A stretch of 64,000 nt of DNA, taken from the NCBI GenBank assembly GCA_030427145.1, contig JAUHWT010000006.1:62001-126000 (forward strand), given 5' to 3'. Under the pieces are notes generated by a model. The model was given only the letters and a program-made list of their open reading frames with translations, ran no database searches and was not told where the DNA came from. A program made the position numbers and the translations under genes. Positions 1-8,280 of the stretch are shown in pieces (position 1 is the first letter of the stretch; each line of letters opens with the position of its first letter). Source of the stretch: Alphaproteobacteria bacterium. GTDB taxonomy: Bacteria; Pseudomonadota; Alphaproteobacteria; Rhodobacterales; Rhodobacteraceae.

Positions 1-767
1 CGAACGAGCTGGAGGAGGAGATCCTAAGGCTCGGCGGCGACACGGTTTTTGCCTTTGTGGCCGAACCCGTGGTGGGTGCTACGGCCGGGGCGGTGCCTCC
101 GGTGGAGGGGTATTTCAAACGCGTCCGCGAAATCTGTGACAAATATGGTGTTCTGCTGATCCTCGATGAGGTCATGTGCGGCATGGGCCGGACCGGGACG
201 CTGTTTGCCTGTGAGCAGGACGGAATTTCGCCTGACATCGTGACCATCGCCAAGGGTCTGGGCGCGGGGTATCAACCGATCGGGGCGATGCTGTGTTCGG
301 GAAAGATCTATGAGGCCATTGAGAACGGCAGCGGGTTTTTCCAGCACGGACACACCTATATCGGGCACCCGACAGCCTGCGCCGCCGCGCTTGCCGTGTT
401 GGGCAAGCTGACGGATGGCGGGCTGGTGGAACGCTCGGCCACGATGGGCGAGCGGCTGCAGACGGCGCTGGAGGAGGCGTTTGGGCAGCATCCACATGTG
501 GGTGACATTCGAGGACGGGGTCTGTTCCGGGGGATTGAGCTTGTCGAGGACCGGGAGACGAAGAAGCCGTTCGATCCCTCAAGAGCTGTCAACAAGGCAC
601 TGAAAAAGAAGTGTTTTGAGGCCGGGCTGATCTGTTACCCGATGGGCGGTACGATTGACGGGAAGGAGGGGGACCACATCCTTCTCGCCCCGCCGTTCAT
701 CCTGACCGACGACCATGTGGGCGAGATCGTGGACAAGCTCTCGGTGGCGTTTGACGCGGTGTTGTGA
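1..767 (+). CDS. class III aminotransferase (5'-truncated by window edge)
   Basis: The reading frame is open from base 3 and ends at the TGA at 765-767, so only the C-terminal ~255 residues are present. It belongs to the PLP-dependent fold-type I, class III (omega/ornithine-type) aminotransferases. The fragment shows the AEPV stretch, the cofactor aspartate in LILDEVMCGMGRTG, the PLP lysine in TIAKGLGAGYQP, and the HGHTYIGHPTACAAALA segment. The C-terminal region has the usual GDIRGRGLFRGIELV motif. Members move an amino group from an omega-amine or amino acid to a keto acid; the substrate cannot be read from this fragment. It is followed by a repeat-bearing spacer, and the next plus-strand gene is the VOC gene at 2158, so its operon partners lie outside the window. 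The family is clear, the substrate unknown. Confidence 0.9.
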   Translation, partial: NELEEEILRLGGDTVFAFVAEPVVGATAGAVPPVEGYFKRVREICDKYGVLLILDEVMCGMGRTGTLFACEQDGISPDIVTIAKGLGAGYQPIGAMLCSGKIYEAIENGSGFFQHGHTYIGHPTACAAALAVLGKLTDGGLVERSATMGERLQTALEEAFGQHPHVGDIRGRGLFRGIELVEDRETKKPFDPSRAVNKALKKKCFEAGLICYPMGGTIDGKEGDHILLAPPFILTDDHVGEIVDKLSVAFDAVL

Positions 768-794
768 GGGTTTGGGGGCCTTAGCCTTGCAACC

Positions 795-1035
795 GTCCCG
801 CCCGACGGCGACGTCGGGCAGCGCCGAACCTCCCCATGGGCTATGGGATTCACCCTTCTCCACCCACTGGCCTTACCCGAGGCAGGACGCGCCATGCCCG
901 ACTTTGGGAGGGCGCCGCCCCGGTTGTTCAGCGCATGTCGCATAAACTCCCGAAACCATTGAGCGGTTGCCGACATCGGGGATGCCCTCCCGGGGGGAAA
1001 GTCGGGCATGGCGTGTCCTGCCGACACGCCGGGGA
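795..1035 (-). repeat. mosaic palindromic repeat, copy A (intergenic)
   Basis: A roughly 240-bp element between the aminotransferase and the LysR gene. It contains a hairpin (GCCCGACG at 800-807 with CGTCGGGC at 812-819), a half-module GCCATGCCCGACTTT near 892-906, and a ~75-bp module at 958-1034 that includes the inverted counterpart AAAGTCGGGCATGGC. The 75-bp module matches the reverse complement of 52136-52211 with about two differences, and the other two modules recur there in the same relative order. It therefore looks like a dispersed mosaic palindromic element similar in style to enterobacterial BIMEs. No coding function is evident; the spacer 768-1172 holds nothing else I can recognise. 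Confidence 0.75.
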
Positions 1036-1172
1036 TGGTGGCGGGACCTTTGCCCAACACCCGGCCAGGCATCGAGAATTGTATTTTTTGGTTGTGTGAA
1101 CGTTACAGGCCCCCAAGAAGGCGCTATCGCGCCACCAGGTTCATCGCTGCCCTCAGAGGAAGGGCGGAAAGC

Positions 1173-2063
1173 TCAGTCCAGACCGGACGCCAGATCCGCG
1201 ACCAGGGTGCTGATGCGGGTCAGGCGCGCGCCCGGGGGGCGGCCGTGGCGGGTGATTGACCAGAGCTCGTGGTAGCGCGGGGCGGGCAGGGTGGCGATGC
1301 GCACCTGTTCCGACCCTGGAAAGGCGGCCAGGCCGCTCCGCGGCAGCAGGGTGTAGCCCACTCCGGCGGCGACGGGGGCGGGGATCTGGCCGATCTGGTT
1401 GACACGGGAGCGGACGCGCAGGCGGTCGGCGCCGGTGAAGGCATCGGGGAAATTGCGCGGAAACAGATCGTCGGCGTAGCTCCAGACATCCGGGTGGGCG
1501 ATGAGGCCGAGGCTTTCAAGGTCATCGAACCGCACCGGGTCGGGCTGGCCGGCTGGGAGGACGAGGCAGAGTTCCTCCTGACCGATATGCCGCGCGGTGA
1601 TGCGGGGGTGGCCCGGGTCATCCGCAATGACGCCAAGGTCGAAACGGCCCTCCAGCACGCCGGTCAGAACCTGGGCCTGGGGCGCGGCCTCCACATGGAT
1701 TGAGAGACGGGGATGCGCGCGCATCAAAGCGATGGCGCGGGGGTAGAAGAGCATCGCGATACTGCCTGAACAGGCGACGCGAACCTCGCCCACATCCGGG
1801 TCGTCGCGGCCAATGGCCTCGCGCAGGGCGCGTTCCTCGGCACGGCGGGAGAGGCCAATGTCACGCACGGTCTCGCCAGCCTCGGTGAGGGAGAAGGTTT
1901 TGCCGTCCTGGACGATGAGTTTCTGACCAAGCTGCCGTTCCAGTTTGCGCAGATGCTGGGACACGCCGGGCTGGGTCATGTTGAGACGCCCGGCGGCGCG
2001 GGTGAAGTGCCGCTCCTCGGCCAGGGTGGTGAAGGTTTCGAGCCAGGTGGCGTTCAGCATCAT
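1173..2063 (-). CDS. LysR-family transcriptional regulator
   Basis: A 296-aa protein of normal LTTR length. The N-terminal winged helix-turn-helix (residues ~5-63) reads FTTLAEERHFTRAAGRLNMTQPG and continues through SQHLRKLERQLG. The remainder is a type-2 periplasmic-binding-protein-like effector domain. The start chosen is the ATG at 2063 (Met-Met). It is divergent from the VOC gene at 2158, the classic arrangement in which an LTTR controls its neighbour from the shared 94-bp spacer. That spacer is AT-rich and holds TATGATACATGATAAT, a plausible binding region. The effector is unknown; by context it may be the substrate of the VOC dioxygenase/lyase. Confidence 0.9.
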   Translation of the reverse strand: MMLNATWLETFTTLAEERHFTRAAGRLNMTQPGVSQHLRKLERQLGQKLIVQDGKTFSLTEAGETVRDIGLSRRAEERALREAIGRDDPDVGEVRVACSGSIAMLFYPRAIALMRAHPRLSIHVEAAPQAQVLTGVLEGRFDLGVIADDPGHPRITARHIGQEELCLVLPAGQPDPVRFDDLESLGLIAHPDVWSYADDLFPRNFPDAFTGADRLRVRSRVNQIGQIPAPVAAGVGYTLLPRSGLAAFPGSEQVRIATLPAPRYHELWSITRHGRPPGARLTRISTLVADLASGLD

Positions 2064-2157
2064 AACGTATCGTTCTCATTTATATGATACATGATAATTT
2101 CACATTCGGGTCCCGACTGTCCATATCTCCCTCAAGACAAACGCAAAGGAGATCGAG

Positions 2158-2655
2158 ATGACACCGACACCGCGCACCTTTTCCCATATTGGCCTGTCCG
2201 TTCCGGATCTGGACAAGGCCGTGAAGTTTTACTCCGAGGTCATGGGCTTTTACGTGCTCATGCAGCCCAGTGAGGTCGTGGAGGATGACAGCGCCATTGG
2301 CGTGATGTGTACCGACGTGTTCGGACCGGGCTGGAAGCATCTGCGCATTGCGCATCTGTCCACCGGGGACGGGATCGGCATTGAACTGTTTGAATTTGCG
2401 GGCAACCACCCGCCGGAGAACAACTTCGAGTACCGCCGCCACGGCACGTTCCATTTTGCGATCCAGGACCCGGATCTGGAGGGTCTGCTGGCGAGGATCG
2501 TTGCGGCGGGCGGCAGGCAGCGGATGCCGGTGCGGGAATACTTCCCCGGCGAGAAGCCCTACCGGATGGTTTATGTCGAGGATCCGTTTGGCAACATCTT
2601 CGAGCTTTACAGCCACAGCTATGAGCTGACCTACTCGGCAGGCGCGTATTCCTGA
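2158..2655 (+). CDS. VOC-superfamily (glyoxalase/bleomycin resistance/dioxygenase) protein
   Basis: A 165-aa protein with a strong ribosome site AAAGGAG just upstream of the ATG. It has the two beta-alpha-beta-beta-beta modules of the vicinal oxygen chelate fold: FSHIGLSVPDLDKAVKFYSEVMGF at the start (metal-ligand His near residue 10) and a second module with HGTFHFAIQDPD, ending in EDPFGNIFELYSHS, where the final Glu is the usual metal ligand. Members are glyoxalase I-like lyases, ring-cleaving dioxygenases or antibiotic-binding proteins; the motif set does not decide between them. It is divergent from a LysR gene and followed by a clear terminator, so it is probably a single-gene transcript under LysR control. 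Confidence 0.88.
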   Translation: MTPTPRTFSHIGLSVPDLDKAVKFYSEVMGFYVLMQPSEVVEDDSAIGVMCTDVFGPGWKHLRIAHLSTGDGIGIELFEFAGNHPPENNFEYRRHGTFHFAIQDPDLEGLLARIVAAGGRQRMPVREYFPGEKPYRMVYVEDPFGNIFELYSHSYELTYSAGAYS

Positions 2656-2697
2656 GCGGCTGAACGGCGGGGTTTGTCAGGACCCGAATGACAAAAG

Positions 2698-2729
2698 GGC
2701 TGCCATGGCGGGACCATGGCGGCCTTTTT
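2698..2729 (+). terminator. rho-independent terminator of the VOC gene
   Basis: Inverted repeat GCCATGG (2702-2708) / CCATGGC (2714-2720), extended by a GGC/GCC pairing and followed by a run of five T, 43 bases after the VOC stop. The rest of the spacer to 3001 shows no gene; it must hold the promoter of the operon starting at 3002, but I could not identify -35/-10 boxes with confidence. Confidence 0.8.
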
Positions 2730-3001
2730 GCATTTGATAATTCCGGATGTGCGGCAGGGGGCCGCGTGACGGAAAAAAATGTTGTCAATACCGCAAGCCA
2801 CTCGCCCGAAACGGGAATTTTCGCCCGGGGCCATGTAATGGGTTGCCAAGGTGTATTCGTGCGGTAACACTCGACATGACGGTTGTGTGAAAGCGGGCTT
2901 GAAGGCGTCGAAGTATTCGTGTTGTTCTCAGTTAACGCGTCCGGGCGGGACAGAAAGATGGGGTTTGGCCCGGGTGCCGATCTGATGGAGTACCAAAGTA
3001 T

Positions 3002-3970
3002 ATGACACCTTTCGCGATTGCCGGCATTCAGATGCATGTGGGCGCTCTGGAATCCAATGTGGACGGGATGCTGCACCGGCTGGACATTCTGATGGCCAGG
3101 TTCCCCTGGACGCAGATGGTTCTGTTCAGTGAGCTGGCCCCGTATGGGCCGCTGCACAAGTTTGCAATGCCGTTTGAGAACGATGCGCTGAATCGGTTTC
3201 GGGATGCGGCGCGGCGGCACGGGGTCTGGCTGATCCCGGGATCAATGTTTGAGAAGGCTGCGGACGGCCGGATTTTCAACACCTCGCATGTGATCAATCC
3301 GGACGGTGACCTGGTCAACAGCTACCGCAAGATGTTCCCGTTCCGGCCATATGAGGCTGAAATCTCCGCCGGTACGGAGTTCTGTATCTTTGATGTGCCG
3401 GATGTGGGCCGCTTTGGCCTGTCGATCTGTTACGACATCTGGTTCCCCGAAACCACGCGGCATCTCACCTCCCAGGGGGTTGAGGTTCTGCTGCATCCGG
3501 TTTTGACGGGAACAACCGACCGGGATGCGGAGTTGGCCATAGCACGGGCAACCGCGGCGCAGTTCCAGTGTTTCGTGTTCGACGTGAACGGCCTTGGCGC
3601 GGGCGGCAACGGCCGGTCCTGCGTGGTCGATCCGGCGGCGATGGTTCTGCACCAGTCCGCGGGGCAGGAGGACATGTTTCCGATTGAGATCGACCTGAGC
3701 CAGGTTCGGCGTCAGAGGGAAACCGGGCTCAAGGGCCTCGGTCAGGTTCTCAAGAGCTTCCGCGACCGGGAGGCCGAGTTCCCGGTCTATGACCGCGTCA
3801 GCGGGGCCGATGCGTATCTGCATACGCTTGGGCCGCTGGAACTGCCGCAACAGGGGTCGCGGGCCGGGTTGCATATCGATGTGCCTGCGGACACGCTTGC
3901 GGGGGCAACACAGGATACGGGGCCGGTGCATTTCGTGCCAAAAGGCCACGTGAAGACTTTGACGGGATAA
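3002..3970 (+). CDS. carbon-nitrogen hydrolase (nitrilase superfamily)
   Basis: A 322-aa amidase of the nitrilase fold. The catalytic triad is visible: Glu44 in VLFSELAPYG, Lys110 in NSYRKMFPFRPYE, and Cys143 in GLSICYDIWFPE. Members hydrolyse amide or carbamoyl C-N bonds (N-carbamoylputrescine amidase, aliphatic amidases) in the cytoplasm. It is the first gene of a four-gene set; 69 bases separate it from the decarboxylase gene, and that spacer contains a 7-bp stem hairpin (GCCGGCA 3985-3991 / TGCCGGC 3996-4002). The neighbourhood suggests an amine- or amide-containing substrate made by the downstream decarboxylase and ligase. The exact amide is not predictable. Confidence 0.9.
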   Translation: MTPFAIAGIQMHVGALESNVDGMLHRLDILMARFPWTQMVLFSELAPYGPLHKFAMPFENDALNRFRDAARRHGVWLIPGSMFEKAADGRIFNTSHVINPDGDLVNSYRKMFPFRPYEAEISAGTEFCIFDVPDVGRFGLSICYDIWFPETTRHLTSQGVEVLLHPVLTGTTDRDAELAIARATAAQFQCFVFDVNGLGAGGNGRSCVVDPAAMVLHQSAGQEDMFPIEIDLSQVRRQRETGLKGLGQVLKSFRDREAEFPVYDRVSGADAYLHTLGPLELPQQGSRAGLHIDVPADTLAGATQDTGPVHFVPKGHVKTLTG

Positions 3971-3984
3971 CCCCGGAGACTGTT

Positions 3985-4002
3985 GCCGGCATCCGTGCCG
4001 GC
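3985..4002. other. small hairpin between nitrilase and decarboxylase genes
   Basis: GCCGGCA (3985-3991), TCCG loop, TGCCGGC (3996-4002). There is no T run, so it is more likely an mRNA processing or stability element than a full terminator. Confidence 0.45.
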
Positions 4003-4039
4003 ATCGTCAACGTCCGGGATACGGGGGAGGGACAGTATC

Positions 4040-6778
4040 ATGCAGGACGTGAGTGACTACTACTCGGCGATCCAGCTGCGCTTGGATCGCTGGAGCAGTC
4101 TGCGCGAGAGGACAAGGAGCTTTGCGCGCAATCCGCAGGGCAAACGCGCCGCACAGATGAAACAGGAAATCCATGACCTGTTCGAGTCCCTGGAGGTGAT
4201 TGAACCCTACTGGGCGTTTCCAGGCATGCAGGCCTTCGACCACATCCGGCGGCAGTTCGATCACGGCAGCTATGACGATGTGGCCTATGCAGTGCACCGG
4301 GCCACGCGCGGTCTGACCACCGGCGCCTACCGGCGGCGGCACATTCCGCTCGACAGGGACGGGGCCGACAGTGAGGACCATGACGACGAGGCGATGCAGT
4401 CGCTCGAAAGCCGGGCCCTTCAGAAACCCTACTTTGAGGTTCTGATCGTCGATGACGTGAACGAGCACCAGGAACGCTGGATCCGCAACAACATCACCTC
4501 CATGCGCCGTGCGGAGGACGCGTTCACCTATGAGCCGGTGGTGGTGCCGAGTTTGCAGGACGCGCTGATCGCGGTTCTGTTTAACCACAACATTCAGGCA
4601 ATCATCGTGCGGCCGGGCCTGCGGATGGAATCGAAATTCGATCTGCCGCTGCTGCACCGCTACATCAACCAGGCCGGATCGGATGAGGATCTGGACGCGA
4701 TGGAGCCGGAGAATTACGGGCCGGAGCTTTGCCGCCTTGTGGCCAAGGTGCGCCCGGAACTGGACGCCTATCTGGTGACGGAGCGGTCGGTTGAGGCGAT
4801 TGCGGGCATGGACCTCGGCATCTGTCGCCGGGTGTTCTACAACCAGGAGGATTTCCTGGAACTGCACCTGAATATCCTGCGCGGGGTTCAGGCCAGGTTC
4901 AAGACGCCTTTCTTTACCGCACTCAAGGAATACTCGAAACAGCCGACAGGCGTGTTTCACGCCATGCCGATCAGCCGGGGCAAGTCGATCTCGCGGTCGC
5001 ACTGGATCCAGGACATGGGCGCGTTTTACGGGCCGAACATCTTCCTGGCGGAGACCTCGGCCACGTCGGGCGGGCTCGACAGTCTGCTGGAGCCGCACGG
5101 GCCGATCAAGGAGGCGCAGGAACTTGCCAGCCGGGCCTTCGGCTCGCGGCAGACGTTTTTTGCCACCAACGGCACCTCGACCTGTAACAAGATCGTGGTG
5201 CAGGCGCTGGTCCGGCCTGGGGATATCGTGCTGGTGGACCGGGACTGCCACAAGTCGCACCATTACGGCATGGTGCTGGCCGGGGCGCAGGTGCGTTACA
5301 TCGACAGCTATCCGCTCAACGAATACTCGATGTATGGCGCGGTGCCGCTGTCGGAGATCAAGGAAAAGCTGCTGAAGCTGAAGGCCGCGGGCAAGCTTGA
5401 CCAGGTGCGGATGCTTCTGCTGACCAACTGCACGTTTGACGGCATCGTCTACAACGTTGAGCGGGTCATGGAGGAATGTCTGGCGATCAAGCCGGATCTG
5501 ATCTTTCTCTGGGATGAGGCCTGGTTTGCCTTCGCCCGCTTCGGTCCGGTCTATCGCCAGCGCACGGGCATGAACGCGGCCAACGTGCTGCGCGCGCGAC
5601 TGAAATCCGAGGCCCATGCGAAAGCCTGGGAGGCGCAGCAGGCGGAACTGGACGGCGCGGATCACGAGACGCTCATCAACACCCGGCTGATCCCGCCGCC
5701 CGATGCGCGGGTGCGGGTCTACACGACGCAGTCCACACACAAGACGCTGACATCCCTGCGGCAGGGATCGATGATCCATGTGAACGACCAGGACTTTAAG
5801 GGCGAAGTGGAGCAGAGCTTCCACGAGGCCTACATGACGCACACGTCGACCTCGCCGAACTATCAGATTATCGCGTCGCTCGATGTGGGGCGGCGTCAGG
5901 TTGAACTGGAAGGGTTTGAGTTCGTCCAGCGTCAGCTTGAGGCGGCCATGTCCATGCGGCGGGCGATTGCGACCCATCCGCTGCTCGCGAAATACTTCAA
6001 GGTTCTGACCTCGGGCGACATGATCCCCGAGGCCCATCGCGAGACCGGGGTGGAGAGCTATTACAGCCAGGAGCAGGGCTGGACCGATTATTTCGAGTGC
6101 TGGGAGAAGGACGAGTTTGTGCTTGATCCCACGCGGGTGACGCTGGCGGTCGGGGGCACCGGCTGGGACGGTGACACGTTCAAGACCAAGATCCTGATGG
6201 ATCGCTACGGCATCCAGATCAACAAAACCTCGCGGAACACCGTTCTGTTCATGACTAATATCGGTACGACGCGGTCATCGGTGGCGTATCTGATCGAGGT
6301 TCTGGTGGAGATCGCGAAGTCGCTCGACGAACTGGACGGTGACGCCTCGCTGATGGAGAAACGCGCCTTCGAGAACCGGGTCAAGAACCTGATGCACGAC
6401 CTGCCGCCCCTGCCGGATTTCAGCCGGTTCCATCCGGCGTTCGAGGCCGATCCGGTCACCGGCGAGGGCGACATCCGGTCGGCGTTCTTCCTCAGCTATG
6501 ATGAGGCGAACTGCGACTACCTTGAACTGAACGGTTCGGTCCGGCAGGCGATGGAGAGCGGGCGCGAGGTTGTGTCGGCGTCCTTCATCATTCCCTACCC
6601 GCCGGGCTTCCCGATCCTGGTGCCAGGCCAGGTCGTGAGCGAGGAGATTCTGGCGTTCATGCGCGCGCTGGACGTGAACGAGATCCACGGCTACCGGCCC
6701 GATCTGGGGCTGCGCGTGTTTACTACCGAGGCCCTGAACGGGCTCGTCGAAAAGAAAACTGCACAGACAGCAAGCTAG
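4040..6778 (+). CDS. Orn/Lys/Arg decarboxylase-like PLP enzyme (912 aa)
   Basis: The start is the ATG at 4040, chosen because GGGGGAGGG at 4024-4032 lies about 8 bases upstream; the frame is open further but has no comparable ribosome site. The central region is a fold-type I class of basic amino-acid decarboxylase: FATNGTSTCNKI, DRDCHKSHHYG, the aspartate of LIFLWDEAWFAFARF, and the PLP lysine (about Lys568) in TQSTHKTLTSLRQG. The C-terminal domain carries PYPPGFPILVPGQ, as in inducible arginine/lysine/ornithine decarboxylases. At 912 aa it is about 150-200 residues longer than those enzymes. The extra length is a long N-terminal region (about 340 aa) that includes a receiver-like wing domain (FEVLIVDDVNEHQ). 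It should release CO2 from a basic or related amino acid. The substrate is unknown, and the tight coupling to an ATP-grasp ligase suggests biosynthesis rather than acid resistance. Confidence 0.85.
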   Translation: MQDVSDYYSAIQLRLDRWSSLRERTRSFARNPQGKRAAQMKQEIHDLFESLEVIEPYWAFPGMQAFDHIRRQFDHGSYDDVAYAVHRATRGLTTGAYRRRHIPLDRDGADSEDHDDEAMQSLESRALQKPYFEVLIVDDVNEHQERWIRNNITSMRRAEDAFTYEPVVVPSLQDALIAVLFNHNIQAIIVRPGLRMESKFDLPLLHRYINQAGSDEDLDAMEPENYGPELCRLVAKVRPELDAYLVTERSVEAIAGMDLGICRRVFYNQEDFLELHLNILRGVQARFKTPFFTALKEYSKQPTGVFHAMPISRGKSISRSHWIQDMGAFYGPNIFLAETSATSGGLDSLLEPHGPIKEAQELASRAFGSRQTFFATNGTSTCNKIVVQALVRPGDIVLVDRDCHKSHHYGMVLAGAQVRYIDSYPLNEYSMYGAVPLSEIKEKLLKLKAAGKLDQVRMLLLTNCTFDGIVYNVERVMEECLAIKPDLIFLWDEAWFAFARFGPVYRQRTGMNAANVLRARLKSEAHAKAWEAQQAELDGADHETLINTRLIPPPDARVRVYTTQSTHKTLTSLRQGSMIHVNDQDFKGEVEQSFHEAYMTHTSTSPNYQIIASLDVGRRQVELEGFEFVQRQLEAAMSMRRAIATHPLLAKYFKVLTSGDMIPEAHRETGVESYYSQEQGWTDYFECWEKDEFVLDPTRVTLAVGGTGWDGDTFKTKILMDRYGIQINKTSRNTVLFMTNIGTTRSSVAYLIEVLVEIAKSLDELDGDASLMEKRAFENRVKNLMHDLPPLPDFSRFHPAFEADPVTGEGDIRSAFFLSYDEANCDYLELNGSVRQAMESGREVVSASFIIPYPPGFPILVPGQVVSEEILAFMRALDVNEIHGYRPDLGLRVFTTEALNGLVEKKTAQTAS

Positions 6779-6796
6779 CAACACGGAGGGGTCGGA

Positions 6797-8257
6797 ATGC
6801 CCAAAAAGGTACTCAGAAACATCTCGGAGATCCGTCGGTATTTTCATACCAACTCTGATCCGATCTATTTTATTTCCGCGACCAACTTCAATCTCCTTGG
6901 CCTTGACGAGTGGGCCAAGAACTTCAAGTACATCTGCTATATCGACTGCTATGACGGTCGGCATCCGAACACGTTCTGCCCGTCCGAGCAGCCCCATGCC
7001 GAATTCCAGTCGATCGAGGACATCAACAACTATCTGCTCCAGCACAAGGAGGTCATCGACCTCATCAAGCGGCGCGGCGGCAAGCCGAAATTTGTGTTCC
7101 TGATGTTCGACGAGGAGACCGAGCGGCTGTCGAAGGAACTGGGCGCAGAGGTCTGGTTCCCGAAGGCGAAACTGCGCACGAGCATGGACAACAAGATCGA
7201 GACCGTGCGGATCGGCAACAAGGCGGGCGTGCCGTCGGTGCCGAACGTGCTGGCCGAGGTCAAGGATTACGAGGATCTGCGCGCGACCTGCGAGAAGGCC
7301 GGGATCGGCCACGACCTGGTGTTGCAGTCGGCGTTTGGCGACAGCGGCCACACCACGTTCTTCATCAAGTCGGAGGCGGATTTCCGGCGGCATGAGCATG
7401 AGATCGTCGGAGAGGGCGAGATCAAGATCATGAAGCGGATCGACTGCCGCGGATCGGCCATTGAGGCCTGCGCCACCAAGGAGGGCACGATCGTTGGCCC
7501 GCTGATGACGGAGCTGGTGGGTTTCAACGAACTGACACCCTATCGCGGCGGCTGGTGCGGCAACGAGATTTTCTCCACCGCCTTCCCGCCGAAGACCCGT
7601 GCGAAGGCCCGTGAACTGACCTTCAAATTCGGTGAGCAGCTGCGCAAGGAGGGGTATCGTGGCTATTTCGAGCTCGACTTCCTCATTGAGAAGAAATCCG
7701 GCGAAATCTGGCTCGGAGAGCTGAACCCGCGCATCACGGGCGCGTCCTCCATGACCAACCATGCGGCCTTTGCCCATGCGGATGCGCCGCTGTTCCTGTT
7801 CCATCTGCTGGAATTCTCGAAGAAGCCGTTCAACCTCGATGTGGAGGAGCTGAACGCCCGCTGGTCCGACCCGGAGATGATCGACGGCTGGTCGCAGATG
7901 GTGATCAAGCACACCGAGGACAACGTGGATATTGTCACCGATGCGCCGGAGACCGGCATCTACAAGATGCTGGAGGATGGCCGCGTGGTGTTCGACCGCT
8001 TCGACTATCACCGCCGTGCGGTTGAGAGCGAGAACGAGGCGTTTTTCCTGCGCATTCTGGCACCGGGCGATTACCGGTATGAGGGCGCGGATCTCGGTAT
8101 TCTCGTGACGCGGGGCCGGTCCATGACGCCGGGCTTCAAGCTCAACGAGCGGGCGAAACGCTGGATTCACGGCATCAAGCAGAGCTTCTCCGCGAAGCCG
8201 TTGCCGGTGGCTGAGGCCGGTCCTGCGGTGGCTGATCCCGCCTTCAAGATCATGTAG
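6797..8257 (+). CDS. ATP-grasp ligase
   Basis: A 486-aa protein, 18 bases after the decarboxylase gene with GGAGGGG upstream. The N-terminal ~110 residues look like a pre-ATP-grasp domain. The middle has ATP-grasp features: a lysine/gly-rich region (LVLQSAFGDSGHTTFFI), the acidic metal-binding YFELDFLIEK, and the diagnostic GELNPRITGASS with Glu308, Asn310 and Arg312. Family members activate a carboxylate as acyl phosphate and join it to an amine, thiol or carboxylate (biotin carboxylase-like, D-Ala-D-Ala ligase-like, amino-acid ligases). No biotinyl carrier or carboxyltransferase is nearby, so an amide ligase is more likely than a carboxylase. The natural guess is that it conjugates the amine made by the decarboxylase. 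Confidence 0.85.
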   Translation: MPKKVLRNISEIRRYFHTNSDPIYFISATNFNLLGLDEWAKNFKYICYIDCYDGRHPNTFCPSEQPHAEFQSIEDINNYLLQHKEVIDLIKRRGGKPKFVFLMFDEETERLSKELGAEVWFPKAKLRTSMDNKIETVRIGNKAGVPSVPNVLAEVKDYEDLRATCEKAGIGHDLVLQSAFGDSGHTTFFIKSEADFRRHEHEIVGEGEIKIMKRIDCRGSAIEACATKEGTIVGPLMTELVGFNELTPYRGGWCGNEIFSTAFPPKTRAKARELTFKFGEQLRKEGYRGYFELDFLIEKKSGEIWLGELNPRITGASSMTNHAAFAHADAPLFLFHLLEFSKKPFNLDVEELNARWSDPEMIDGWSQMVIKHTEDNVDIVTDAPETGIYKMLEDGRVVFDRFDYHRRAVESENEAFFLRILAPGDYRYEGADLGILVTRGRSMTPGFKLNERAKRWIHGIKQSFSAKPLPVAEAGPAVADPAFKIM

Positions 8258-8280
8258 GGCGCAACAACCGGACGCGAGAC

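Noticed and set aside
4007..6037. 676-codon open frame on the minus strand inside the decarboxylase gene
   Set aside because: It is an antisense shadow of a high-G+C gene; the plus strand has the family motifs, a ribosome site and operon context.
6275..8170. 631-codon minus-strand open frame across the decarboxylase/ATP-grasp junction
   Set aside because: It spans two clear plus-strand genes and shows no recognisable domain.
6797..8257. Biotin carboxylase subunit of an acyl-CoA carboxylase
   Set aside because: No biotin carrier or carboxyltransferase gene is adjacent, and the N-terminal domain does not match biotin carboxylase.
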